Position numbers and translations under genes: made by a program. 64,000 bases of DNA. Origin: Sinonovacula constricta (Eukaryota > Mollusca > Bivalvia > Cardiida > Solecurtidae). Positions 38,501 through 46,369 of this stretch are shown piece by piece. Location of the stretch: the NCBI GenBank assembly GCA_007844125.1, contig CM017572.1, positions 20,801,934 to 20,865,933 on the forward strand, in the 5' to 3' direction. The notes beneath the pieces are model-generated. The model searched no databases. It was not told the DNA's origin and was given only the letters and a program-made list of their open reading frames with translations. Numbering within the stretch: the first letter of the stretch is position 1; each line of letters begins with the position of its first letter.

Positions 38501-41500
38501 TAACTACACATCTCAACACTATAACACTTCTGGCTGACCTCCTGACCTGAATTGTCCAGTTTTTAAGAAAAAATAAAATTATAAACAATAATAAAATGGT
38601 GAATTGAATCTTAATAATTTTGAGTTGAAGTCTTAAACCAATCTCAATCATTTGTCTAGTATAGTCTGGTAAAGTATCTGGGTCTATTCAAAGTTGCACA
38701 TCAAAGTCTAAATTAACTAAATCTATTTGGAAGACTTTGGTACTGCCTGCTGCACCAGGGGCTGCAAACAGCTGCAAAATAAACCTACTTACCACATCCG
38801 GAGCTATTTCATTGGGAAGAGCAAGGGCTTGGAGCATCATTTTCTCCTCCAGATTCCAAAATCTTGGCTGAAAACCAAAATGATGAAGTTGATTATAGTT
38901 CTACAAAAAAGAATAAAAGTCCTCAAAAAAAGCTGTTAAAAGTATCAAGGACATACACTCATCCAATGATTTATTACAGATCTTTATAAGTTACTCATCA
39001 CATGATTTGTTATAAATCTTTACACTCATCACATGATTTGTTATAGATCTTTATACTCATCACATGATTTGTTATAGATCTTTATATGCTACTCATCACA
39101 TGATTTGTTATAGATCTTTACACCCATCACATGATTTGTTATAGATCTTTATATGCTACTCATCTCATGATTTGTTATAGATCTTTATATGTTACTCATC
39201 ACATGATTTGTTATAGATCTTTAAACATTACTCATCACATGATTTGTTATAGATCTTTATACTCATCACATGATTTGTTATAGATCTTTATACTCAGATG
39301 CATTTCCACAAAGTTAATAATCAACTATTCAAAATGTGCCTGCTTTGCAACTAGGGGTCAGACAAGAATCTAACTGACAGAACATACCAGTAAAGCCTTG
39401 AGTTCAGTTTTCAGCTGTTTGCCCTCAGCTCTGAGTTCCTGAATCATTTCTGTTGACTCCTTACTCTGAAATAACATAACAAACAATAACATATCATTAA
39501 CTGTAAAGGTGGAATCTGACAGTTTGGGACCAAAATTTATTTTCTCAAATAACCAAATAAATCATTGTTACCTAAAAAAGGCCTGCAAAATGCTCTTTAC
39601 TGATGTCCAAGATGTGTGTCAAACACTCGTCATTGCAAACAGGTATTTCCTATCCAAGCCACGCTACAGAGATAGCTAGTTTTAAACTTAGAAAACCATG
39701 TGACCACTTAGTTCAAATAGTCATCGGGGTAATCCACTCTGACGCCAATATCTATTTTTAACAGAGACCACTACTGAGCTTTTTATACAGTTGGACAGAA
39801 TACACATTCAGAGTGATGTTTTGGCAATTAGTTCTGTCTAACAATTCAGTTAGTATTCAAAATGGTATTTATTAAGACTAAATTATGGGTTTATATAAAA
39901 AAATAAGCCCAAATTCCCCGAAGCAGTGGATCGATATTGTCCCTGCTGGAAGTTGTCATATCAGGATCTACTCTATTTGCTGCTGAGTCTTTGTTTATAA
40001 GTATTTCAACTCTGACATGCAACACATATAGTATTAAAGCAAAATAACTGAGAATTTAGCATGTTTTTTTTAACAAAATGTAGCAAGCTAAGGTTTAAAT
40101 AACATTTGTGACTAAAGAGCTCAGAATTCAGAAGTGTGTGCCATTTATACTGTGTTTGTAATACAATGGCAGTGCCGCAATTATGGTCTGGGTAGAACTA
40201 CTAGCTCATCATGATGACCTCCCCACATGGATGTTTTCATCCAGAGCAGGACTTGAAGCATATGCAGTGTAGTTACAGAATAGTGACTGCCCTACCACTG
40301 AATTCCACAAAGACAGCTACATTGTTATACAAGCCTATGGAAGAATAGTAAGTTAGCAACAATGCACAATACGTGTTGCAGTTACAGTATAAGAAATGTG
40401 TAAATGGTACGGTATATGGGACAACCACAGCGACTGTACAGGTAACTGGTTAGATACAACAGCAATATATGTGTATTATACAATGCCATGATCATTCGTG
40501 CATGCCAGCATTGTATTTGTTAATGCATTTTTTTAGCTTTTTTTAATAGCTATTATTATTAAAACATGTTGATTTGTCTGTGAGAAAATAGCGTCTATGA
40601 CAGGGAAAAAAAGAGGTTTGCATAATTTTATACATGTAAACTCTCCAACTTTTGGAGGGAGACTCCCACTTTTAAGGTTCAATGTTACTTGAAAATAAGG
40701 AGTGTTTTACGCACTTTCAGAAATCTCCCTACTTGGAAACAAATAACTTCCTTCTTTGTTTATATGAAAATGACAAATCTCCCACTATGCAAGTGAAAAT
40801 CTCACACCTTGACCTCAGAAAAAGTTCACATGTATGTAATTTAACAGACTCTGTTATTTTTCATGCATTTTAGCATAAAACACTGTTTTCTAATGATAAT
40901 ATTGCATTTTTAACAGAAATTTGTACTCACTTTTATTTGTTCCTCCTCCACTTTTACAACCTGGGCAATGGTTTTGGATACCAATGCTCTTTTTTCCTCC
41001 AGTTTAATTCTCTTTTCATTCATCTGTAGATAATCTTTGTATTCTGCTGCCTAAAACAAGACATACTGTTAAGTAGATAATACTTTGTAGCAAATATAGC
41101 ACAAGTTGAAGAGAGAAGTTGAATGTAACTCCGCAAGTGTAACTGCTCAGTCTAGGGTGCTCTAGCAACCTGAGTAGAACCATCACATCACCACATGTCT
41201 TATGGAGATGTAACTCCGCAAGTGTAACTGCTCAGTCTAGGGTGCTCTAGCAACCTGAGTAGAACCATCACATCACCACATGTCTTATGGAGATGTAACT
41301 CCGCAAGTGTAACTGCTCAGTCTAGGGTGCTCTAGCAATCTGAGTAGAACCATCAAATCACCACATGTCTTATGGAGATGTAACTCCGCAAGTGTAACTG
41401 CACAGTCTAGGGTGCTTTGGCAACCCTCTGAGGAAACAACAATGTATTTTATGAGCAAAAGAAGGATGAGGAGGATGTTAATGATGTTGATGATAAGAAA

Positions 41501-41868
41501 GATAATAATGTATGACAATAAATTGAAGACTTTTGAACAAGGTTTATGCAAACAGGAATGTCCTCTGATTTACAAGTTATTATACTTACAAGTGTTTCAA
41601 CATCATGTTTGACTCCCCTTTTCTCTAAGTCAGCCTTCAGCTTTGGTAAATTGGACAAATACTTCTGCAAGTTCACATCAAACTGAAAGTTAGCCGACAC
41701 ATGAGAATCCCGGTCGCTGACAAAAATTGAAGAACTGTACAGCCGTTCCAGAACTAGGGATGTCTGATTTCTGCCTGCCAGGTATGCGTAAGTTAGCGGT
41801 CTAATCAAAATATTCTGTCGACTCATCATGCTTTTTCTTGTACAGAAAAATCTTGCAGGTAAAGTCAT
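20418..41868 (-). CDS. Mitochondrial seryl-tRNA-synthetase-like protein (SLIMP-type paralogue), 14 exons, 483 aa
   Basis: Exons in gene order: 41590-41868, 40931-41050, 39388-39465, 38793-38867, 38393-38429, 35578-35641, 31644-31785, 31032-31167, 29595-29672, 28357-28412, 25027-25133, 24126-24219, 22025-22123, 20418-20504. All introns are GT-AG and phases join throughout, totalling 1,452 nt including TAA. Residues 1-60 are basic and hydroxylated (RLYSSS near 42-47), a probable mitochondrial presequence. Residues 63-160 match the SerRS tRNA-binding arm, two helices rich in K and E. ALALPNEIAPDV (173-184) is the SerRS LPN-VP linker. About 218-265 carries class II motif 1 (GYLQICCPEM). About 290-345 is the motif 2 region, but the FRxE signature is replaced by FSIGRHYF. 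About 405-450 has the IQMWVPSLQDYLE and SRRLMIRSS segments, and about 458-465 the motif 3 vestige. The protein ends shortly after motif 3. Loss of motif 2 argues against aminoacylation and for a SLIMP-like mitochondrial role. The alternative is a rapidly evolving SARS2. Confidence 0.88.
20575..21735. repeat. 31-bp minisatellite in intron 13, about 37 copies
   Basis: Unit GATCTGAGCAGTTTGTCAGT plus GGTTCATCACA. Unit types GATACCAGCAG, GATCCAAGCAG and AGTCCAAGCAATG recur in order, indicating multi-unit duplications. Confidence 0.96.
22025..22123 (-). CDS. Synthetase-like gene, exon 13
   Basis: 33 codons, phase 0 both sides; acceptor TTCTCTAG, donor GTGAGT. Encodes VGSLSIQGDYNSRRLMIR, matching SerRS EVSSxSNCxDFQxRRLxIR. 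Confidence 0.9.
22433..22975. mobile_element. Non-autonomous hAT-like element in intron 12 with 8-bp target duplication
   Basis: The element spans 22441-22967 (527 bp). Its ends are TAGAGATGGG on the left and the inverse of TAGAGTTGGG on the right. Flanking octamers TTGTCTAC (22433-22440) and TTGTCCAC (22968-22975) agree at 7 of 8 positions, the duplication size of the hAT superfamily. The interior is rich in ATATCGTGATA-type palindromes and has no coding capacity. Confidence 0.75.
22973..23760. repeat. 66-bp minisatellite in intron 12, about 12 copies
   Basis: Unit TTCTGTCAAAATAGGTGTTT, then GGTATTTTGACCACCCCGTA, then AATATAAGTGTGGAGTATTTTGTCCA. At 22 codons it leaves frames open on both strands. 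The leftmost copies (22973-23110) are strongly diverged and abut the hAT-like insertion. Confidence 0.95.
24126..24219 (-). CDS. Synthetase-like gene, exon 12
   Basis: 94 nt, phase 2 in and phase 0 out. Encodes KKIEIQMWVPSLQDYLE, which aligns with the conserved SerRS DLEAWMPGQxxYxE strand. This is one of the clearest family matches. Confidence 0.9.
25027..25133 (-). CDS. Synthetase-like gene, exon 11
   Basis: 107 nt, phase 0 in and phase 2 out; donor GTGAGT. Encodes VEELLPFIAKIYSTFKLPF, the SerRS helix that precedes the LPYR strand. Confidence 0.87.
25190..25495. repeat. 38-bp minisatellite in intron 10, about eight copies
   Basis: Unit TTTGTCTTTTACTTCAGTTG then ATGCTGAAATCTTTAACA. The period equals that of the array at 7720-10755, but the sequences are unrelated. 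Every unit carries an acceptor-like CTTTTACTTCAG on the plus strand. Confidence 0.94.
26073..26915. repeat. 39-bp minisatellite in intron 10, about 21 copies
   Basis: Unit GATGTTGGTGCTAAAAGATG then TTAACCTGTTGTGTCTACA (39 bp, 13 codons) gives a 299-codon plus-strand frame of MLVLKDVNLLCLQ repeats. The frame has no domain, lies antisense in an intron of a well-supported gene, and copies vary without a synonymous bias I can see. Treated as non-coding. Confidence 0.95.
28043..28143 (+). mobile_element. 5'-truncated SINE fragment in intron 10
   Basis: The stretches ATGCTATCACAGTGAAAGCA and TTTTGGTGGGATTTTAAAGC match the 3' body of the SINE at 7265-7355. The tRNA head is missing and an A-rich insertion interrupts it. 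Confidence 0.7.
28250..28342 (+). repeat. Interspersed repeat fragment in intron 10, related to 5885-6010
   Basis: Shares GGGCTGAGGAGTTACA and flanking ACCACAT, GTTCTCG and CTCxGCCA blocks with the fragment near 5.9 kb. Family unknown. Confidence 0.55.
28357..28412 (-). CDS. Synthetase-like gene, exon 10
   Basis: 56 nt, phase 1 in and phase 0 out; donor GTATGT, acceptor TTTTTTGCAG. Encodes NQNTKALPGLLGALQSYK, where functional SerRS has GLIRVHQFxKxE. The catalytic Arg, His and Glu are missing. Confidence 0.82.
29141..29425 (-). mobile_element. tRNA-derived SINE in intron 9, second copy
   Basis: Reverse-oriented relative of the element at 7047-7379. The tRNA-like head is at the right end (B box complement at 29363-29373), the shared body includes the AGTGTACAGTGCTGCCTTCA stretch, and a CAAACA-type tail is at 29141-29149. 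It is more diverged from the first copy than a recent insertion would be. Confidence 0.88.
29595..29672 (-). CDS. Synthetase-like gene, exon 9: degenerate motif 2
   Basis: 78 nt, phase 1 in and out, donor GTATGT. Encodes EMLPKDLPFHMFSIGRHYFP. The DLPFHMFS part aligns with the SerRS DLPLRYAGFS strand, but the following CFRxE motif, essential for ATP binding, is absent. Confidence 0.85.
30436..30828. mobile_element. Possible 393-bp inverted-repeat element in intron 8
   Basis: TTTATCACATAACC at 30436-30449 is matched in inverse by GGTTATGTGATAAA at 30815-30828. Two CRE octamers (30517-30524 and 30536-30543) lie inside. No firm target duplication is visible. Confidence 0.4.
30842..30965. repeat. 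26-bp inverted repeat (long hairpin) in intron 8
   Basis: An arm beginning GTCATTAGGTACTGAAAATA at about 30848 is answered by its inverse (ending GAACCTAATGAC, near 30942) with one mismatch in 26 and a loop of roughly 57 bases. It could fold as a stable stem-loop in RNA or be the core of a transposon. Confidence 0.6.
31032..31167 (-). CDS. Synthetase-like gene, exon 8
   Basis: 136 nt, phase 0 in and phase 1 out. Encodes GLDVTDRESVYRLQ and DLFFLRGSSALSFL. The latter aligns with the SerRS LIGTxE-type strand, but the TxE residues that contact ATP and serine are replaced. Confidence 0.85.
31209..31567. mobile_element. TA-flanked miniature inverted-repeat element in intron 7 (Tc1/mariner-like ends)
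   Basis: TA then CAGTCAA at 31209-31217, with an internal second CAGTCAAACC at 31222-31231, is opposed by GGTTTGACTG then TA at 31556-31567. A TA duplication and short TIRs fit a non-autonomous Tc1/mariner-type insertion. It has no coding capacity. Confidence 0.5.
31644..31785 (-). CDS. Synthetase-like gene, exon 7: class II motif 1
   Basis: 142 nt, phase 2 in and phase 0 out; donor GTAAGT. Encodes AYYLRGRLAILEQHLIQTFS, then GYLQICCPEM, matching the SerRS motif 1 helix and its invariant proline at the dimer interface. Confidence 0.9.
31870..35217. repeat. 29-33-bp minisatellite in intron 6, over 110 copies
   Basis: The unit is CTCCACACACAGCAGGTCAG plus ATGGAAGAG (29 bp), with variants having one or two extra AC dinucleotides. 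Longer AC variants cluster on the left (31870-33060) and 29-bp copies dominate after 33500, so the array has regional subtypes. The block 31985-32420 is nearly repeated at 32480-32900. All frames through it are artefacts. It makes up nearly all of intron 6. Confidence 0.97.
35578..35641 (-). CDS. Synthetase-like gene, exon 6
   Basis: 64 nt, entering in phase 1 and leaving in phase 2. Encodes RKISLPGGHLEALKNHGVKL at the start of the catalytic domain. Acceptor TTTAG, donor GTAAAA (weak at position +5). Confidence 0.8.
36215..36310 (+). mobile_element. tRNA-like SINE head, second family (tentative)
   Basis: An A-box-like TGGCATAGTAGTAGAGTTG (from about 36225) and a B-box-like GGATTGAGTCCC (near 36281-36293) lie about 55 bp apart, the usual polymerase III arrangement. 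No tail or second copy was recognised here. Confidence 0.35.
36475..38125. repeat. 40-bp minisatellite in intron 5, about 41 copies, no indels
   Basis: Unit CTGTTATGTCTTATTGCTGG then TGAAATAACTTCTGCCTTAA. Every copy is exactly 40 bp from start to end. Variation is concentrated at the TCTGCCTTAA segment (TCCACCTGAA and TCCAGCTGAA alternatives), forming recognisable unit types. Confidence 0.97.
38393..38429 (-). CDS. Synthetase-like gene, exon 5 (37-nt microexon)
   Basis: Encodes TDKELVIQDYFE and ends in phase 1. The preceding tract is TTTCTTTTTAG and the donor is GTAAGA. It is supported because it alone joins the flanking exons in frame. Confidence 0.75.
38793..38867 (-). CDS. Synthetase-like gene, exon 4: LPN linker
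   Basis: 25 codons, phase 0 both sides, GTAAGT donor. Encodes MMLQALALPNEIAPDV, matching the SerRS segment that joins the arm to the catalytic domain. Confidence 0.85.
38960..39297. repeat. About 31-38-bp tandem repeat in intron 3, roughly nine copies
   Basis: The core CATGATTTGTTATAGATCTT is repeated with variable spacing (TTATATGCTACTCATCA or TATACTCATCA). The leftmost copies are the most diverged. Confidence 0.93.
39388..39465 (-). CDS. Synthetase-like gene, exon 3: second arm helix
   Basis: 26 codons, phase 0 both sides. Acceptor TTATTTCAG, donor GTATGT. Encodes IQELRAEGKQLKTELKALL, the returning helix of the arm. Confidence 0.85.
40931..41050 (-). CDS. Synthetase-like gene, exon 2: first arm helix
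   Basis: 40 codons, phase 0 at both ends. The acceptor follows TTTTAG and the donor is GTGAGT. The peptide (NEKRIKLEEKRALVSKTIAQ within it) is the first long helix of the SerRS coiled-coil arm. Confidence 0.85.
41125..41430. repeat. 85-bp tandem repeat in intron 1, about 3.5 copies
   Basis: Units start with GTAACTCCGCAAGTGTAACT at 41125, 41210, 41295 and 41380, exactly 85 bp apart, with one to three differences per copy. The low divergence suggests recent duplication. Confidence 0.95.
41590..41868 (-). CDS. Synthetase-like gene, exon 1: presequence and start of tRNA-binding arm
   Basis: 93 codons from the first ATG; donor GTAAGTATA follows ACACTT. Met14 and Met15 are alternative starts and would still leave a basic presequence. 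The part FDVNLQKYLSNLPKLKADLE is the first conserved SerRS-arm segment. Ends in phase 0. Confidence 0.85.
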
Positions 41869-42671
41869 GTTTTTAATGTCGTACTGCTACTTCACGCAGC
41901 TGAAAATTAAAATGTACATGAATATAAATGTTATAATTAAAATGAAAACCACTTATATATTGTACTTGTATAGCATGCAGAACACACAGAAGGTCATCGT
42001 TCTGACTTTCATTACTCTATACCCTATGTTAGACAAATGGAATGAAATACTATTATAACAAAATTTAGTATCATTACAGACTAAGTCTTAGCAGGGTATT
42101 AAACAAACTCATTACAAAATACCACAAATTATATAATAGATTAAACGCTGATCGTAAATACAGCTATATAAAAAGTAATTAAAGGTTTCTTACTGACAAG
42201 AAAACATATTTTTTCAGTTCCTAACGAACAGTGTCTCATATATATCCGAACTTGAGCCATCCGAACACTAGTGTATTTTTTAAATAACGGCTTAAATATA
42301 TCTAGCACACGCTTTCAAAAATTAGACTGGGTGACTATACAAACATTAGTTGGTACTGGTGAAATTGCGTGATAAAGTTGAAAAATCAATGAATGCCATT
42401 TGAGGTACGTAATTACTTTTTAAGGACATCGTGTTTGGTCTTTCTGACAGCTATCCGAATGTGTTATCCGAACTACAAGCCAATTTTAAAGAGGTGTAAA
42501 TTGCGGAGCTACAAATCACGCAACGCGGTTTCCACATAAAAAACAAAACAAACAAAAACATCATTTTTTTTTATAAATTAAACATCAACTATACTTATAC
42601 TACTATGACTACAATGACGATGACCACCACAACCGATACTGTGTATTGTCATTTTTGCTTTGGTTTTTATC
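41869..42671. other. 5' flank of the synthetase-like gene
   Basis: Presumed promoter side. The heptamer ATCCGAA occurs four times as two close pairs (42245-42275 and 42452-42475). No TATA box or start site can be fixed. Confidence 0.4.
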
Positions 42672-45415
42672 ATATATTGTCGTCAGTCCTTACAGTCAGT
42701 CCGTGCCGTCAGTCCGTCTATCCAGTCAGTCCGTGCCGTCAGTCCTTACAGTCAGTCCGTGCCGTCAGTCCGTCTATCCAGTCAGTCCGTGCCGTCAGTC
42801 CTTACAGTCAGTCCGTGCCGTCAGTCCGTCTATCCAGTCAGTCCGAGCCGTCAGTCCTTACAGTCAGTCCGTGCCGTCAGTCCGTCTATCCAGTCAGTCC
42901 GTGCCGTCAGTCCTTACAGTCAGTCCGTGCCGTCAGTCCGTCTATCCAGTCAGTCCGTGCCGTCAGTCCTTACAGTCAGTCCGTGCCGTCAGTCCGTCTA
43001 TCCAGTCAGTCCGAGCCGTCAGTCCTTACAGTCAGTCCGTGCCGTCAGTTTGTCCATCCAGTCAGTCCGTGCCCTCAGTCCGTCCATCCAGTCAGTCCGT
43101 GCCGTCAGTCCGTCTATCCAGTCAGTCCGTGCCGTCAGTCCGTCTATCCAGTCAGTCCATGTCGTCAGTCTGTCCATCCAGTCAGTCCGCGCCGTCAGTC
43201 CGTCTATCCAGTCAGTCCGTGCCGTCAGTCCTTACAGTCAGTCCTCGCCGTAAGTCCGTCTATCTAGTTAGTCCGTGCAGTCAGTCCGTCTATCCAGCCA
43301 GTCCGCGCCGAGAGTTCGTCTATCCAGTCAGTCCGTGCCCTCAGTCCGTCTATCCAGCCAGTCCGTGCCGTCAGCCCGTCTATCCAGTCAGTCCGTGTCG
43401 TCAGTCTGTCTATCCAGTCAGTCCGTGCCGTCAGTCCGTCTATCCAGTCAGTCCGTGCAGTCAGTCCGTCTATCCAGTCAGTCCGTGCCGTCAGTCCGTC
43501 TATTCAGTCAGTCCGTGCAGTCAGTCCGTCTATCCAGTCAGTCCGTGCCGTCAGTCCGTCTATCCAGTCAGTCCGTGCAGTCAGTCCGTCTATCCAGTCA
43601 GTCAGTGCAGTCAGTCCGTCTATTCAGTCAGTCCGTGCAGTCAGTCCGTCTATCCAGTCAGTCCGTGCCGTCAGTCCGTCTATCCAGTCAGTCCGTGCAG
43701 TCAGTCCGTCTATCCAGCCAGTCCGCGCCGCCAGTTCGTCTATCCAGTCAGTCCGTGCCCTCAGTCCGTCTATCCAGCCAGTCCGTGCCGTCAGTCCGTC
43801 TATCCAGTCAGTCCGTGTCGTCAGTCAATCCATCCAGTCAGTCTATCCAGTCAATCCGTGCCGTCAGTCAATCCATCCAGTCAGTCCGTCTATTCAGCCA
43901 GTCCGTGCCGTCAGTCCGTCTATCCAGTCAGTCCGTGTCGTCAGTCCGTCTATCCAGTCATTCCGTGCCGTCAGTCCGTCTATCCAGTCAGTCCGTTTCG
44001 TCAGTCCGTCTATCCAGTCAGTCCGTGTCGTCAGTCCGTCTATCCAGCCAGTCCGTGCCGTCAGTCCGTCTATCCAGTCAGTCCGTGTCGTCAGTCAATC
44101 CATCCAGTCAGTCCGTCTATCCAGCCAGTCCGTGCCGTCAGTCCGTCTATCCAGTCTGTCCGTGTCGTCAGTCCGTCTATCCAGCCATCCCGTACCGTCA
44201 GTCCGTCCATCCAGTCAGTCCGTGTCGTCAGTCAATCCATCCAGTCAGTCCGTCTATTCAGCCAGTCCGTGCCGTCAGTCCGTCCACCCAGTCATTCCGT
44301 GCCGTCAGTCCGTCTATCCAGTCAGTCCGTGCCGTCAGTCCGTCTATCCAGTCAGTCCGTGTCGTCAGTCCGTCTATCCAGCCAGCCCGTACCGTCAGTC
44401 CGTCCATCCAGTCAGTCAGTGCCGTCAGTCTGTCTATCCAGTCAGTCCGTGCCGTCAGTCTGTCTATCCAGTCAGTCAGTGCCGTCCGTCTGTCTATCTA
44501 GTCAGTCAGTGCCGTCAGTCCGTCTATCCAGTCAGTCCGTGTCGTCAGTCAATCCATCCAGTCAGTCCGTCTATCCAGCCAGTCCGTGCCGTCAGTCCGT
44601 CCACCCAGTCATTCCGTGCCGACAGTCCGTCTATCCAGTCAGTCCGTGCCGTCAGTCCGTCCATCCAGTCAGTCCGTGCCGTCAGTCCGTCTATCCAGTC
44701 AGTCCGTGCCGTCAGTCCGTCCATCTAGTCAGTCCGTGCCGTCAGTCCGTCCATCCAGTCAGTCCGTGCCGTCAGTCCGTCCATCCAGTCAGTCCGTGCC
44801 GTCAGTTTCTCCATCCAGTCAGTCCGTGCCGTTAGTCTGTCCATCCAGTCAGTCCTAGTCGTCAGTCAATTCTTCCAGTCAGTCTGTGCTGTCAGTCCTT
44901 ACAGTCAGTCTGTGCCGTCAGTCCGTCCATTCAGTCAGTCCGTGCCGTCAGTCCGTCTATCCAGTCAGTCCATGTCGTCAGTCCGTCCATCTAGTCAGTT
45001 CGTGCCGTCAGTCCGTCCATCCAGTCAGTCCGTTCAGTCAATCCATCCAGTCAGTCTGTCCAGTCAGTCAGTCCAGCCAGTCAATCCATGTCGTCAGACC
45101 GCCCAGATTATCCAACCAGTCAGTCCAGTCAGTCAGTTCATGCCGGTTAGTCAGACCATCTAGCACGTCAGGCCATTCAATCAGTCAGTACAGCAAGTCA
45201 ATCCATGCTGTCAGTCCGTCCAGTTAGTCCGTCTAGTCAGTCCATCTAATCAGTATGAGCCATCAGTCTGTCTTGTCAGTCAGTTAGTCCGTTCATATTA
45301 GTCCGTCCAGTGAGTCCGTCTAGTCAGACCATCCAGTCAATCCGTGCCGCCAATCCGTCTACTTGGTCCATCCAGTCAGTCTGTCCAGTCAGTCTATCTA
45401 GTTAGTAAGCCAGCC
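42672..45415. repeat. 30-bp minisatellite, about 90 copies, open in all three plus frames
   Basis: Unit CCAGTCAGTCCGTGCCGTCA plus GTCCGTCTAT. Unit length is a multiple of three and the unit lacks stop codons in each plus-strand frame, so frames up to 729 codons (42646-44835) arise. They lack any domain, start context or non-repetitive exon, and I treat them as artefacts. The right end (45030-45415) decays gradually into GTCAGTCCATCTAGT-type fragments. Confidence 0.96.
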
Positions 45416-46369
45416 ATGCACCCAATAAGGATAGCAGCCTGTGGCGGGACAGTACTGACTGGGGGCAGTAGCTGTCCAGTGAGGCCCGAACATCTCTCCC
45501 ACCGACGGGAGAACCTCCTGACGCTGTTTTGTATGCCAACTAAAGTGTGGCTAATCACCGGTAAACCAAGGCAGTATATAGTGAGGAGGACAGGCTGTTG
45601 CCCGAGTAGTCACTCAATGACGCACGCACGCGCGCGCGCGCACGCACGCACGCACACACACACACACACACACTTCACGTCACTAATGGATCCAGATGAG
45701 CAACAAAGATGGTACAGTTTGATATCAATGCCAGTGGGACTCCAACTCCGGATTTTTTTCCTGGAGGTTTACTCCTGAAGCCTTTTCCATGACTGGATGT
45801 AGCCGCAAGGCAGCGGAAATTGAAATCGGAGTTCCCCTTCCCCTAGATGAACTGCCTCCCCAAGCAGACGAGTATCATCTCCCCAAGCGACTGGCTGGGC
45901 GGAGTCTCTAAAAGTGGCTAGCGAAAATGGTGGATTCCACTGACTACGTATAATATACTTTGCCGAGATATTTGCGATATTCAGTGCGGGATCTCACTGC
46001 CTTCTGCGGCTCTGAACCAAGCTATGTAATGACAGAGGTCGTAAGTACCATCCCAGCCTCTCAGTCTAATGCGTCAAAGCAAATAGAGGTAGTAGTAAAT
46101 TTCAAACTCGATTTATTTCGACCAAATGCGGTAGCATGTATGAGCATTTATTTTAGACCCATCTAAAGTTAAAATGTAAAATCATGCACAGAAAGTATTG
46201 AATGTTTGCTAAAATGGTTTCTATCGGGTGTTAGTGCCTCTGATATGCTCTCCAATTTCCAATGCGTTGTGCATTTGATTAACTAAGGAATAATATTTAC
46301 TATCGTTTGCAAACATGTAACCACTTACAGGGTAAAACTTACAACGCCCAAACAGCGTTTCTGAGAGCT
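45416..46369. other. GC-richer island between two giant arrays, no gene called
   Basis: Non-repetitive, with GC content above that of its surroundings. The stretch 45680-45930 has a peptide-like plus frame, but it is interrupted by stops. It may be an old interspersed element. Nothing firm can be assigned. Confidence 0.45.
45618..45672. repeat. Alternating purine-pyrimidine (CG/CA)n tract
   Basis: CGCACGCACGCGCGCGCGCG runs into CACACACA. Long alternating CG/CA is the classic Z-DNA-prone sequence and is unusually CG-dense for this window. Confidence 0.9.
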
